Assembly: GCA_003833075.1 (NCBI GenBank)
Contig: RIAY01000006.1
Location: forward strand, 62,001 to 126,000
DNA from: Muribaculaceae bacterium Isolate-036 (Harlan)
GTDB taxonomy: Bacteria > Bacteroidota > Bacteroidia > Bacteroidales > Muribaculaceae
Length of the DNA stretch: 64,000 bases
Direction: 5' to 3'
A model generated the notes under the pieces. It had not been told where the DNA came from, ran no database searches, and saw only the letters and a list, made by a program, of their open reading frames with translations. Of this stretch, positions 52,783 to 61,705 are shown in pieces (within the stretch, counting starts at the first letter, position 1; each line of letters opens with the position of its first letter). A program made the translations under genes and the position numbers.

Positions 52783-53970
52783 ATGCATATTCCATTCCTC
52801 ACCTCCGACCTGCACCGGGAACTTGACCTGCGGCTTGAAAAAGTACGCAAGGAGATGCTTTCCGACAATCTTGACGCTATCATTATAGCTTCATCAGCCA
52901 ACATGCTTTACATGAGCGGATGCATTTTCCGCGGATACGTATATGTAACACACGACCGGGCACCTCTCTTTTTCCTCATTCCCCCGAGCTATGCAGACAA
53001 CACGGATTACTGCATACCCATCCGCAAACCGGAGCAGATCGCCGGAAGACTCGAAGAAGACGGTTACGGACTGCCTCGGCGTCTCGGCGTGGAATTCAGC
53101 GATATGCTCTATTCCGATGTCGAAAGGTTAAAAAAATGCTTCTCCAATTCGGAAATAGCGGATGCTTCGATGCCGCTGCGACGTGCCCGCATGACCAAGA
53201 CTCCATACGAAGTCGAAAAGATGCGCGAGGACGGAGCGCATCAGGCAGCCGCATATTCGCGGGTGCACCACTGCTACCGCGAGGGAATGACCGATCTGGA
53301 GTTTCAGATAGAGATAGAGAGAGTGCTTCGCCTTGAAGGATGCCTTGGCATTCTCCGCACTGCCGGCAGCCGAATGGAACTGAATCTCGGTTCGGTGATA
53401 TGCGGTGACAATGCCGACAATCCCTCACCCTACGATTTCTCGATGGGAGGCGAAGGCGCAGACCCGTCGCTGCCGGTAGGTGCCGACGGAATGACAATGA
53501 AACCGGGCACAACCGTCATGGTAGACATGAACGGTGGATTCAACGGCTACCAGACCGACATGACCCGCTGCTGGAGCATCGGGGAAGTATCGGAACTTGC
53601 CGTCAGAGCACACGACTGCTCATGCCGTATCCTGCATCGGCTCGAAGAGATCGGTCGCGCAGGATTGCCGGTCTCCGACATGTACGTCGCAGCCGTAGAG
53701 ATGGCACGCGCCGAGAACCTGCACGAATATTTCATGGGACATGCGCACAAAGCCGGATTCATCGGTCACGGCGTGGGTATCGAGCTTAACGAGATGCCGG
53801 TCGTGATGGAACGCAACCACGAACCCCTGCAGGCTGGCATGACAATCGCGCTCGAACCTAAATTCGTGATTCCTCATGTCGGCGCGGTAGGAATCGAAAA
53901 CACATATCTTGTCACTGAGACAGGACTTGAAAACCTCACTCCTTTCCCTGAACCACTTACAGAGATTTGA
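52783..53970 (+). CDS. M24 family (Xaa-Pro) aminopeptidase
   Basis: A 395-residue cytoplasmic metallopeptidase with creatinase N-terminal domain (about 1-135) and a pita-bread domain. The five dimetal ligands are present: two Asp in MVDMNGGFNGYQTDMTR, His in GHGVGIELNEMP, Glu in IALEPKFV and Glu in VGIENTYLV. These release N-terminal residues preceding proline. It begins 5 bases after the gldH-like gene; cca starts 10 bases later. Confidence 0.9.
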   Translation: MHIPFLTSDLHRELDLRLEKVRKEMLSDNLDAIIIASSANMLYMSGCIFRGYVYVTHDRAPLFFLIPPSYADNTDYCIPIRKPEQIAGRLEEDGYGLPRRLGVEFSDMLYSDVERLKKCFSNSEIADASMPLRRARMTKTPYEVEKMREDGAHQAAAYSRVHHCYREGMTDLEFQIEIERVLRLEGCLGILRTAGSRMELNLGSVICGDNADNPSPYDFSMGGEGADPSLPVGADGMTMKPGTTVMVDMNGGFNGYQTDMTRCWSIGEVSELAVRAHDCSCRILHRLEEIGRAGLPVSDMYVAAVEMARAENLHEYFMGHAHKAGFIGHGVGIELNEMPVVMERNHEPLQAGMTIALEPKFVIPHVGAVGIENTYLVTETGLENLTPFPEPLTEI

Positions 53971-53980
53971 CCTTTCAAGA

Positions 53981-55393
53981 ATGAACCTCAAAGAAGATCT
54001 TAAGCTTCCCGTTTTCCGACAGATCGGAGAGATTGCCGACAGCATGAACAGAGAAGTTTATGTGGTTGGCGGATACGTGCGCGACATTTTCCTCAGACGC
54101 CATTCCTCCGACATTGATTTTGTAACTGTGGGGAGCGGAATCGAACTTGCCACGGAAGTGGCAGGCAAAATAAACCGGGGAAAAGGTCTCAGCGTTTTCG
54201 CGAGCTACGGCACCGCACAAGTCAAGGCTGTAGACCTCGAACTGGAATTTGTTGGCGCGCGCCGGGAGTCATACAGTCGGGACTCCCGTAACCCGATTGT
54301 GGAAGACGGCACCCTTGAGGATGACCAGAACAGGCGCGATTTCACGATTAACGCCATGGCTGTCTGTCTCAATGCTGACAGATTCGGAGAACTGGTGGAT
54401 CCGTTCAACGGCGTTGTAGACCTACACAACCGGACAATCCGCACACCGCTCGACCCGGACATTACATTCTCCGACGACCCTCTGCGCATGATGCGCGCGA
54501 TACGCTTCGCCTCTCAACTTGACTTTACAATAGAGCCGGAGACATTCGAGGCGATACGCCGCAACCGCAACCGCATTTCGATAATAACCAAAGAACGCAT
54601 AAACGACGAACTGTCGAAAATCATGCGCTCCAGCACTCCATCAACCGGCTTCAGACTTCTTGATGACTCAGGACTTCTCGAGCTGATATTCCCCACGTTA
54701 TATGCCCTGAAAGGAGTAGAGACAAAAGAAGGACGCGGACATAAAGACAATTTCTATCATACGCTGCAGGTTGTCGACAATGTTGCCGCAAAGAGCGACA
54801 ACGAATGGCTGCGTTGGGCGGCGCTGCTTCACGACATAGGTAAACCTGTGACCAAAAAGTATGACGCAAGAATAGGATGGACTTTCCATAACCACAATTT
54901 CATCGGCGAGAAAATGATTCCCCGGGTCTTCAAGCAGATGAAACTTCCTCTGAACGAGAAGATGAAATATGTGGCAAAACTTGTAGGACTGCATATGCGC
55001 CCGCAGTCTGTGGGCGAGGAAGGTGTGTCAGATTCCGGAGTGCGCCGTCTCATAACCGATGCCGGTCCCGACCTTGAAGACCTGATGACACTTGCCGAGG
55101 CTGACATCACATCGAAGAATCCGGCGAAAGTGCGCCGCCAGCTCGAAGGTTTCGCGGCTTTGCGCCGACGCATGAGCGAAATCAACGATGCCGACGCTCT
55201 CCGCAACTGGAAGTCGCCCGTCGACGGTCATGAAATCATGCAGTATTTCAACATACCCCCCTCCTCGGCAATCAAAGAAATAAAAGATGCCGTGAAAGAA
55301 GCCATCCTCGAAGGTGAAATACCGTACACCCACGATGACGCCTGGGCGTATGTGCTTCGCATAGCACCGGCGATACTGCTTGAAAAGAGCTGA
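53981..55393 (+). CDS. cca: CCA tRNA nucleotidyltransferase, class II with HD domain
   Basis: A 470-residue enzyme that adds or repairs the CCA tail of tRNAs. ATG at 53981 gives MNLKEDLKLPVFRQIGE; an earlier frame overlaps the peptidase gene. The nucleotidyltransferase motif VVGGYVRDIFL and SSDIDFVTVG (metal Asp pair) lie at about 25-50, the ARRESYSRDSRNP motif near 90-105, and an HD domain (LLHDIGKP) near 285. The neighbouring tRNAs lack encoded CCA, so the enzyme is needed. Confidence 0.93.
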   Translation: MNLKEDLKLPVFRQIGEIADSMNREVYVVGGYVRDIFLRRHSSDIDFVTVGSGIELATEVAGKINRGKGLSVFASYGTAQVKAVDLELEFVGARRESYSRDSRNPIVEDGTLEDDQNRRDFTINAMAVCLNADRFGELVDPFNGVVDLHNRTIRTPLDPDITFSDDPLRMMRAIRFASQLDFTIEPETFEAIRRNRNRISIITKERINDELSKIMRSSTPSTGFRLLDDSGLLELIFPTLYALKGVETKEGRGHKDNFYHTLQVVDNVAAKSDNEWLRWAALLHDIGKPVTKKYDARIGWTFHNHNFIGEKMIPRVFKQMKLPLNEKMKYVAKLVGLHMRPQSVGEEGVSDSGVRRLITDAGPDLEDLMTLAEADITSKNPAKVRRQLEGFAALRRRMSEINDADALRNWKSPVDGHEIMQYFNIPPSSAIKEIKDAVKEAILEGEIPYTHDDAWAYVLRIAPAILLEKS

Positions 55394-55471
55394 ATCTGCT
55401 GACAATAAGCATGCCATTTTTGCCGTTCTAATTGAAAGAGATTCTTTTCTAACCTTACAAACAGACTTTAT

Positions 55472-55924
55472 ATGGAACTATGGGTTTTATGGCTTGTCAT
55501 AGCCGGTCTACTACTGATTTCGGAAATTGTATTCCAGTGGGTATGGACTCTCTGTCTGGCGATAGGGTGTCTGGCGGCTATGGCTGCCGCACTTGCCGAT
55601 GTGTCTTTTCTGGTTCAGATCGTCAGTCTGTCGGCAGTCTCGGTCGTAGCATATATTCTGCTGATACCAGTGCTAAACAGATGGCAGGAGAAGGCACGCC
55701 GCAGAAACCGCAACAAATCGCGCACCGGCATGGACGCTCTTCTGGGAAGAGTGGCTACCGTCACAAATGAGATCCGTCCCGGCAAACTGGGGCGTGCGCG
55801 AATCGACGGCGACTGCTGGCAGGTACGCGTCCCCGGCGGCAATGACATCATCCGCGACGGCGAAGAAGTTGTGGTTACAGGCTACGACAGCATAATCCTT
55901 GACGTGGAAAGAAAAAAACTCTAA
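55472..55924 (+). CDS. NfeD family membrane protein
   Basis: A 150-residue protein with three to four hydrophobic helices (about 3-75) and a C-terminal OB-fold (about 90-148: GRVATVTNEIRPGKLGRARI, then GEEVVVTGYDSIILDVE). In bacteria NfeD proteins pair with SPFH proteins in membrane microdomains; the SPFH gene starts 42 bases downstream, as expected. Confidence 0.92.
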   Translation: MELWVLWLVIAGLLLISEIVFQWVWTLCLAIGCLAAMAAALADVSFLVQIVSLSAVSVVAYILLIPVLNRWQEKARRRNRNKSRTGMDALLGRVATVTNEIRPGKLGRARIDGDCWQVRVPGGNDIIRDGEEVVVTGYDSIILDVERKKL

Positions 55925-55966
55925 GAGAGGTTTGAATTAAACTTTAATTCTAAATTCAATATCATC

Positions 55967-56950
55967 ATGAGCATCGTTTCCATTATTCTGGCGATTGTTG
56001 TGATCGGCATCGCAGTTGCCATCATCGCGGCAGGCGTGAAGGTCGTGCCGCAGTCGGAGACACGTGTAATCGAGCGGCTTGGCCGCTTTCACGCAGTCCT
56101 GCCCCCGGGTCTGAATTTCATAATCCCGTTCGTAGATCGCCCCAAAACAATCTATACGCGTTATGTGACTGTCGGTGTGGGAGGACGTCACATGGTCAGA
56201 ATGACAACCACTCCGGTGATCGATCTCCGCGAACAGGTATATGACTTCCCGTCACAGCAGGTCATCACCCGCGACAATGTCACAACTGAAATCAACGCGC
56301 TACTGTATTTTCAGATCACAGACCCGAAGAAAGCTGTATACGAGATCGACAATCTCCCCAACGCCATCGAAAAACTTACGCAGACCTCTCTGCGTAACGT
56401 GATCGGTGAGCTGGAACTTGACGAGACCCTGACCTCACGCGACACCATCAACACCAGGCTTCAGTCTATCCTTGATGATGCCACGAACAAATGGGGAGTA
56501 AAAGTGAATCGTGTGGAACTTCAGGACATCACTCCACCCGAGAGCGTGCGTGTGGCAATGGAGAAGCAGATGCAGGCGGAACGCAACAGACGTGCGGAGA
56601 TTCTCAACGCCGAAGGTGAGAAGCAATCGCTCATTCTGCGCTCGGAAGGTCAGAAAGCATCGCGTATAAACGAGGCGGAGGCTGTCAAGCAAGCGGAGAT
56701 ACTACGCGCCGAAGGCGAGGCGCGCTCGATTGTGCTCAACGCGCAGGCAGAGGCAGACGCGATACGCCAGGTTGCCGAGGCAGTCGCAGCCACCAACACA
56801 GACCCCGCCACGTACATGCTCGCGATGAAATATATCGAGACACTCAAAGAGATGACAGCCGGCAAAGACAACAAGACTGTCTACATCCCCTATGAGGCAT
56901 CTTCCGTGCTTTCATCAATCGGCTCTATAAAAAACCTCTTCGGGCAATAG
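55967..56950 (+). CDS. SPFH/band-7 domain protein (stomatin type)
   Basis: A 327-residue membrane-bound scaffold. An N-terminal helix (about 1-22) anchors it, followed by the SPFH domain (about 28-190: VIERLGRFHAVLPPGLNFI, YPFSQQ-type core) and a long Ala/Glu-rich coiled coil (about 190-270: EAEAVKQAEILRAEGEARS). It pairs with the NfeD protein encoded just upstream. Confidence 0.93.
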   Translation: MSIVSIILAIVVIGIAVAIIAAGVKVVPQSETRVIERLGRFHAVLPPGLNFIIPFVDRPKTIYTRYVTVGVGGRHMVRMTTTPVIDLREQVYDFPSQQVITRDNVTTEINALLYFQITDPKKAVYEIDNLPNAIEKLTQTSLRNVIGELELDETLTSRDTINTRLQSILDDATNKWGVKVNRVELQDITPPESVRVAMEKQMQAERNRRAEILNAEGEKQSLILRSEGQKASRINEAEAVKQAEILRAEGEARSIVLNAQAEADAIRQVAEAVAATNTDPATYMLAMKYIETLKEMTAGKDNKTVYIPYEASSVLSSIGSIKNLFGQ

Positions 56951-56965
56951 AACCGTACGGAAATC

Positions 56966-57004
56966 TTTTGAGAGAGCGCATTTATAACGCGCTCTCAAAA
57001 TAAA
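56966..57004 (+). terminator. Terminator of the nfeD-SPFH operon
   Basis: TTTGAG and AGCGC pair with CTCAAA and GCGCT around a 2-base bulge; an A/T-rich tract follows. Confidence 0.7.
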
Positions 57005-57027
57005 TATAGATAAAAAACGCTGACAAT

Positions 57028-57058
57028 TTTGTGGTTAGCGTTTTTTTTTGTAATTTTG
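57028..57058 (+). promoter_or_regulatory. Promoter of rplM-rpsI
   Basis: TTTG (57028-57031) and TAATTTTG (57051-57058) are spaced 19 bases; the start is expected near 57065. Confidence 0.8.
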
Positions 57059-57064
57059 CGAGCC

Positions 57065-57173
57065 GATTTTATCCAAATTAGTAAGCCATAAAAGAGGGCA
57101 CAGTTGGTTTTGGCCGACCAACCGCTTGATTTCGCGGCATTTAGAAACATTAATTTAAACATTAAAGTTAAAA
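57065..57173 (+). promoter_or_regulatory. Ribosomal protein L13 leader (probable L13-Bacteroidia type)
   Basis: The leader of about 109 bases carries two adjacent hairpins: GTTGGT/ACCAAC (57103-57122) and CCGC/GCGG (57122-57137), which cannot both form fully because they share bases. An L13 leader class has been described in Bacteroidia by comparative genomics; I could not check the consensus here. L13 protein would repress its own operon. Confidence 0.5.
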
Positions 57174-57653
57174 GTGGATACTTTAAGCTATAAGACACTT
57201 TCAGCCACCTCCGAGACAATCGTCAAGAACTGGGTGGTAATAGACGCTACCGACCAGGTGCTCGGTCGTCTTTGCTCAGTAGTCGCAAAGATTCTTCGCG
57301 GCAAGAACAAACCGAGCTACACGCCCAACCTTGATTGCGGCGACAACGTAATCATCATCAACGCCGACAAGATCGTTCTCAACGGCGACAAGATGACTAA
57401 ACGCGAATATCTTCGCTACACAGGCTATCCCGGCGGACAGCGTTCATTCACACCCGCCGACCTGATGGAAAAATCAAAGAAAGCCTCAGTGAAGGCTGGC
57501 AAGCACCCCCTCTTCATCAAAGTTGTGAAAGGCATGCTTCCCAAGACCAAGCTTGGCGCGGCTCAGCTCAACAACCTTTATGTCTACAACGGTTCAGAGC
57601 ACCCCTTCGCCGATGTGAACGCTACAGTAATCGACATCAATAAAATGAAATAA
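57174..57653 (+). CDS. rplM: 50S ribosomal protein L13
   Basis: A 159-residue ribosomal protein with GTG start (MDTLSYKTLSA is the usual Bacteroidetes N-terminus). Core segments DATDQVLGRLCSVVAKILRG and KGMLPKTKLGAAQLNNLYVY are typical. rpsI follows 8 bases later, the universal L13-S9 pairing. Confidence 0.97.
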   Translation: MDTLSYKTLSATSETIVKNWVVIDATDQVLGRLCSVVAKILRGKNKPSYTPNLDCGDNVIIINADKIVLNGDKMTKREYLRYTGYPGGQRSFTPADLMEKSKKASVKAGKHPLFIKVVKGMLPKTKLGAAQLNNLYVYNGSEHPFADVNATVIDINKMK

Positions 57654-57661
57654 GAAAGAAG

Positions 57662-58048
57662 ATGGAAAAAGTAAATGCAATTGGCCGCCGTAAAGCAGCC
57701 GTGGCTCGAGTTTATCTTACCGAGGGTACAGGTAAAATCACTATCGACAAACGTCCTCTGGATGTATACTTCCCCTCTTCAATTCTTCAGTATATCGTAA
57801 AGCAGCCGCTCGCGACTCTCGACTGCGTTGAGAAATACGACATCAACGCCCACCTCGACGGCGGCGGTTACAAAGGACAGTCCGAGGCTCTTCGTCTCGC
57901 CATCGCCCGCGCTCTGGTGAAGATCAATCCCGAAGACAAACCCGCTCTCCGTGCGGAAGGCTTCATGACACGCGACCCGCGCGCCGTAGAGCGTAAGAAA
58001 CCGGGACGTCCCAAAGCACGCAAACGCTTCCAGTTCTCGAAACGTTAA
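57662..58048 (+). CDS. rpsI: 30S ribosomal protein S9
   Basis: A 128-residue protein whose C-terminal tail reaches the P-site tRNA. It has NAIGRRKAAVARVYL, GGGYKGQSEALRLAIARAL and the invariant ending KARKRFQFSKR. It is co-transcribed with rplM. Confidence 0.97.
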   Translation: MEKVNAIGRRKAAVARVYLTEGTGKITIDKRPLDVYFPSSILQYIVKQPLATLDCVEKYDINAHLDGGGYKGQSEALRLAIARALVKINPEDKPALRAEGFMTRDPRAVERKKPGRPKARKRFQFSKR

Positions 58049-58141
58049 TATATTATTGTGTTTAGCATCTAAATCCGCCAGATGGACACGTTCCCTACTG
58101 CCGGATTGTATTAAAAAGAACGTAAACAAACTTAAAAACAA
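58049..58141 (+). promoter_or_regulatory. rpsI-rpsB intergenic leader with hairpins
   Basis: AATCCG (58072-58077) can pair with CGGATT (58102-58107), and CATCT (58066-58070) with AGATG (58080-58084), as alternatives. No promoter was seen. It may be an S2-responsive leader; this is inference from position. Confidence 0.3.
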
Positions 58142-58984
58142 ATGGCAACACCAACATTTGACCAGCTCCTCGAGGCAGGATGTCATTTCGGTCACCTCAA
58201 ACGCAAATGGAATCCCGCAATGGCTCCCTACATCTTCATGGAGCGCAATGGTATCCACATCATAGACCTCTATAAAACGGCAGCTAAAATCGAAGAGGCT
58301 GCAGCAGCTCTCAAGCAGATTGCAAAGAGCGGCAAGAAAGTTCTCTTCGTGGCTACAAAGAAACAGGCCAAAGAGACTATCGCTGAAAAAGCAAAATCCG
58401 TTAACATGCCTTATGTTATCGAACGCTGGCCCGGCGGTATGCTCACCAACTTCCCCACAATCCGCAAGGCTGTGAAGAAAATGACCACCATCGACAAGAT
58501 GGAGAAAGACGGCACTTTCGACAACCTTTCAAAGCGCGAGAAACTTCAGATCACTCGTCAGCGTGCCAAACTCGAGAAGAACCTCGGTTCAATCGCAGAC
58601 CTTGGTCGTCTCCCCTCCGCTCTCTTCGTGGTTGACGTAATGAAAGAGCACATCGCGGTGGCAGAGGCAAAACGTCTCGGCATACCTGTATTCGCTATCG
58701 TTGACACCAACTCAAATCCCGAGGACATCGACTTCGTTATCCCCGCAAACGACGACGCTTCAAAGAGCATCGAGGTTATCCTTGACGCTATCTGCGCCGC
58801 TATGAACGAGGGTCTTGAGGAGCGCAAGATCGAGAAAATCGACACTCCCGAAGACAAAGAGGAAGGCGAAGCTGCAGCTCCCGGAAAACGTCGCCGCGTA
58901 CGCCGCAACGAGGAACGCGCAGCTGCTCCCGCAGAGGCTGAGGTAAAAGAGGAAGTTAAGGAAGAAACAGCAGAAGAGGCTTAA
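58142..58984 (+). CDS. rpsB: 30S ribosomal protein S2
   Basis: A 280-residue ribosomal protein. Typical segments are LLEAGCHFGHLKRKWNPAM, RWPGGMLTNFPTIRKAV and LPSALFVVDVMKE. A C-terminal extension of about 55 residues (KRRRVRRNEERAAAPAEAE) is acidic/basic and probably disordered. tsf lies 101 bases downstream across a palindromic element. Confidence 0.97.
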   Translation: MATPTFDQLLEAGCHFGHLKRKWNPAMAPYIFMERNGIHIIDLYKTAAKIEEAAAALKQIAKSGKKVLFVATKKQAKETIAEKAKSVNMPYVIERWPGGMLTNFPTIRKAVKKMTTIDKMEKDGTFDNLSKREKLQITRQRAKLEKNLGSIADLGRLPSALFVVDVMKEHIAVAEAKRLGIPVFAIVDTNSNPEDIDFVIPANDDASKSIEVILDAICAAMNEGLEERKIEKIDTPEDKEEGEAAAPGKRRRVRRNEERAAAPAEAEVKEEVKEETAEEA

Positions 58985-59009
58985 TCCGAATCCTTATCCT
59001 TAAATGTCT

Positions 59010-59049
59010 TTAAGGACTTTAAAGACCTTAAGGTCCTTAAAGTCCTTAA
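59010..59049. repeat. 40-bp palindromic element between rpsB and tsf
   Basis: The stretch is an almost perfect inverted repeat (TTAAGGACTTTAA at one end, TTAAAGTCCTTAA at the other, GACCTTAAGGTC in the middle; one mismatched pair). It may be an attenuator or mRNA-processing hairpin, or a copy of a dispersed palindrome. Confidence 0.75.
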
Positions 59050-59085
59050 TTTTTAAATACACAATCAGATAAAAACAAAACTACT

Positions 59086-60078
59086 ATGGCAGTTAGTATA
59101 GAAGATATCAAAAAATTGCGCAATATGACCGGCGCAGGTATGATGGACTGCAAGAACGCCCTCGCAGAGACAGAAGGCGATATCCAGGCAGCTATTGAGA
59201 TCATCCGCAAGAAAGGTCAGGCAGTTGCTGCTAAACGCGAAGACCGTCAGGCTTCAGAAGGATGTGTCCTCTCTGCTGTTAAAGAAGGCTTTGCAGCTAT
59301 CGTGGCTCTCAAATGCGAGACAGACTTCGTTGCAAAGAACGAGTCGTTCCGCGCTCTCACAAAACAGATTCTCGATGCCGCTGTCGCAGCCGGCGCCAAG
59401 ACTCTCGATGAGGTCAAGGCTCTCAAGCTTGATGACCGTACAGTAGAGGAGCACATCACTGACGAGATCGGCAAGACAGGCGAAAAGATGGAACTCGGCG
59501 CATACGAATGCATCGCCGCTCCCAGCGTAGCCGCTTACGACCACCTCGGCAACAAACTCGCGACTATCGTGGGTTTCAACCTTGAAGGTGTTTCTGCAGA
59601 AGTAGGCAAAGAGGTTGCAATGCAGGTGGCAGCAATGAATCCTGTTGCAGTTAACCGTGAGGCTGTTCCCGCCGCTGTTATCGAGGAAGAGAAGAACGTG
59701 GCTATCGAAAAAACCAAGACCGAGCAGGTTCGCAAGGCAGTTGAGGCAGCTCTGAAAAAAGCTGGCTTCAACCCCAACCACTTCGACAGCGACGACCATA
59801 TCGCATCTAACATCACCAAGGGCTGGATCACAGAGGAAGATGCCGCAAAAGCTCGCGAGATCATGGCAGAGGCTGCAGAGAAGAAAGCTGCAAACCTTCC
59901 CCAGCAGATGATCGACAACATCGTAAACGGCCGTATCAACAAATACTACAAGGAGAACGTTCTTCTTGAGCAGGAATACCACCGTGACGCAACTCTCACA
60001 GTAGGTCAGTATCTCGACAAAGAGATGAAAGGTCTCGTGGCAGTCGAGTTCAAGCGCGTAAACCTCAACCAGGATTGA
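59086..60078 (+). CDS. tsf: Elongation factor Ts
   Basis: A 330-residue guanine-nucleotide exchange factor for EF-Tu. The N-terminal UBA-like domain has IKKLRNMTGAGMMDCKNAL, and the core has the conserved LKCETDFVAKNESFRAL. The length, about 50 residues more than in E. coli, is usual for Bacteroidetes. A strong terminator follows. Confidence 0.96.
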   Translation: MAVSIEDIKKLRNMTGAGMMDCKNALAETEGDIQAAIEIIRKKGQAVAAKREDRQASEGCVLSAVKEGFAAIVALKCETDFVAKNESFRALTKQILDAAVAAGAKTLDEVKALKLDDRTVEEHITDEIGKTGEKMELGAYECIAAPSVAAYDHLGNKLATIVGFNLEGVSAEVGKEVAMQVAAMNPVAVNREAVPAAVIEEEKNVAIEKTKTEQVRKAVEAALKKAGFNPNHFDSDDHIASNITKGWITEEDAAKAREIMAEAAEKKAANLPQQMIDNIVNGRINKYYKENVLLEQEYHRDATLTVGQYLDKEMKGLVAVEFKRVNLNQD

Positions 60079-60122
60079 TTCAAGGCGTTAGGCTTTAGAC
60101 ACTGACTCCACATACAAAAAAA

Positions 60123-60158
60123 GGATCGGGATCTATAATGATCCCGATCCCTTTTTTT
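60123..60158 (+). terminator. Terminator of the rpsB-tsf operon
   Basis: A perfect 11-bp stem (60123-60133 with 60140-60150), 6-base loop, then CTTTTTTT. Confidence 0.92.
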
Positions 60159-60289
60159 GTATTTTCAATATCAAGCTATTTACTTTTTTTCGAACTGTCC
60201 CCATTTTGTAAATAAGCTAATAAGAAAGATTAAGAAGTTGATGATATGTGAGATAAACCATTATTTCTCGTTTTAACGAGATCTCTTAT

Positions 60290-60574
60290 TTATGCAATAA
60301 ATAAGTGATTAACAGATACATATATGGCAACACCTGTGAGTATTATGGCTAATAGCATTTCATAAAATATATATTTGCTAAATTCTCGAGCCTTACCTTT
60401 CGCAAAAATATATATTATAATATATGCCATGCACATATCGAAGACACCGACACTTATCCATATAGACAAAAGAGATACATTTGAGTCTATAAAGATACCT
60501 ATAAGTCCAATCATCACAGCACAATATACAATAATTTTTATGTATTTTATGCCAGGCACATCTAAATTTTCCAT
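60290..60574 (-). CDS. Small membrane protein of unknown function
   Basis: A 94-residue AT-rich gene whose product has three membrane helices (about 12-31, 34-56 and 68-88) separated by a basic loop (FAKGKAREFSKY). No family recognised. It lies between the tsf terminator and the inverted-repeat element, on the minus strand, with no consensus promoter seen. Confidence 0.6.
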   Translation of the reverse strand: MENLDVPGIKYIKIIVYCAVMIGLIGIFIDSNVSLLSIWISVGVFDMCMAYIIIYIFAKGKAREFSKYIFYEMLLAIILTGVAIYVSVNHLFIA

Positions 60575-60626
60575 TTACAAACTCTTTTTTTATTTATAAA
60601 ATTATTGTCTCTTATGAAAATTATTA

Positions 60627-60956
60627 AGAGCTTGTTTAAAAATAAACGTGAAATTTGGGGCGGCTCACTTCCGGATAAAATCCATTTAAGGCAAAGGAGC
60701 ATAGCGGGCTATGTGACTGCGCCGCGGATGGATTTTATCCGAAGAGAGCCGGGCAGAAAGTAATTTTCACATAACCGACATGACATGTTGAATATTTTAA
60801 CTCGATATTTTCCTTTAAAGTTACCTGAAGTCCCGTAGGCTTGGGCATCTTTCTCCTTTCGGTTCAGTCACATAGCCCGCTATGCTCCTTCACCTCAAGA
60901 AGAAACCTGCTCCAAGCCTACGTCCCCAAATTCACTTTTATTTTTAAACAAGCTCT
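60627..60956. mobile_element. MITE-like element with nested inverted repeats
   Basis: About 330 bp, non-coding. The ends are near-identical inverted repeats of about 34 bp (AGAGCTTGTTTAAAAATAAA at both outer edges). Inside are two hairpin arms: CGGATAAAATCCAT/ATGGATTTTATCCG (60672-60741) and CGTAGGCTTGG/CCAAGCCTACG (60833-60922). Each arm tip carries the same 24-bp motif in opposite orientation (60696-60719 and 60865-60888), itself containing CATAGC-GG-GCTATG. No transposase is encoded and no clear target duplication is seen. It ends 6 bases from the stop of the next gene. Confidence 0.75.
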
Positions 60957-60961
60957 AAGAT

Positions 60962-61705
60962 TTAAATAAGCACCATTTGCATACATTGCCTATAATTCCT
61001 TTCTGCTTCAGCAGCATCTAAAATATCAGCTATTATCATTAGCTCCAATTCACCTGGGATCACAGCTCCAGCTATCTCAATCCCTAAAGTCGGAATAGAA
61101 CTAACCGACACAGCCACTAACTCTTCTTGGAATCTTCTTCTGCAATCTAACGCGTTTGTTCTTGTATTTTTTGGAATAAAAAAATTTACTGGAATTAATT
61201 GGTCTGCAAACGCACATGCTGTAACATAGATATTTATTATTTCGGACGTTTTAAATGTACAATATTTATACAATAAATCAGTGTTGTGCCCCCCATTTAT
61301 CACATATTGTTCTACAGAATGACGTAATTTACAATATTGTTCAGCTGAATATTTCTCAATAAAATTATTAATCGTTTCGTTATAAAAATTTGTATACTCA
61401 GACATTACGTTCACATAGTATGAACTATTTAACAATGAATCAAGTTCTTGATCACTCAAATTTGATATTGAACTCATAATTGTGGAAATATCATATTCTA
61501 TCATTTTGGTTCTGTGAAATATAAATCCAATATTCCCGAAAGCATATTGTATATTCTTACTTATATCACTACTTGCTTGTTTATAGCAAACCGCAATTGC
61601 ATGTTTTGCATCACACGACTCTTGTAGGTCATATTGGGGAGCATGGTCTGTACATGAAATAAATGTAATAAGAACTAACCCCATTAGATAATTAATGTTT
61701 TTCAT
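60962..61705 (-). CDS. Lipoprotein of unknown function
   Basis: A 247-residue AT-rich gene. A lipoprotein signal (MKNINYLMGLVLITFISC, Cys18) leads into a mostly helical domain with seven further Cys residues (ESCDAKHAIAVCYKQASSD, LDCRRRFQEEL). A hydrophobic stretch near residues 200-230 (SIPTLGIEIAGAVIPGELEL) could be a buried helix. No family recognised. The MITE-like element ends 5 bases from its stop. Confidence 0.7.
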   Translation of the reverse strand: MKNINYLMGLVLITFISCTDHAPQYDLQESCDAKHAIAVCYKQASSDISKNIQYAFGNIGFIFHRTKMIEYDISTIMSSISNLSDQELDSLLNSSYYVNVMSEYTNFYNETINNFIEKYSAEQYCKLRHSVEQYVINGGHNTDLLYKYCTFKTSEIINIYVTACAFADQLIPVNFFIPKNTRTNALDCRRRFQEELVAVSVSSIPTLGIEIAGAVIPGELELMIIADILDAAEAERNYRQCMQMVLI

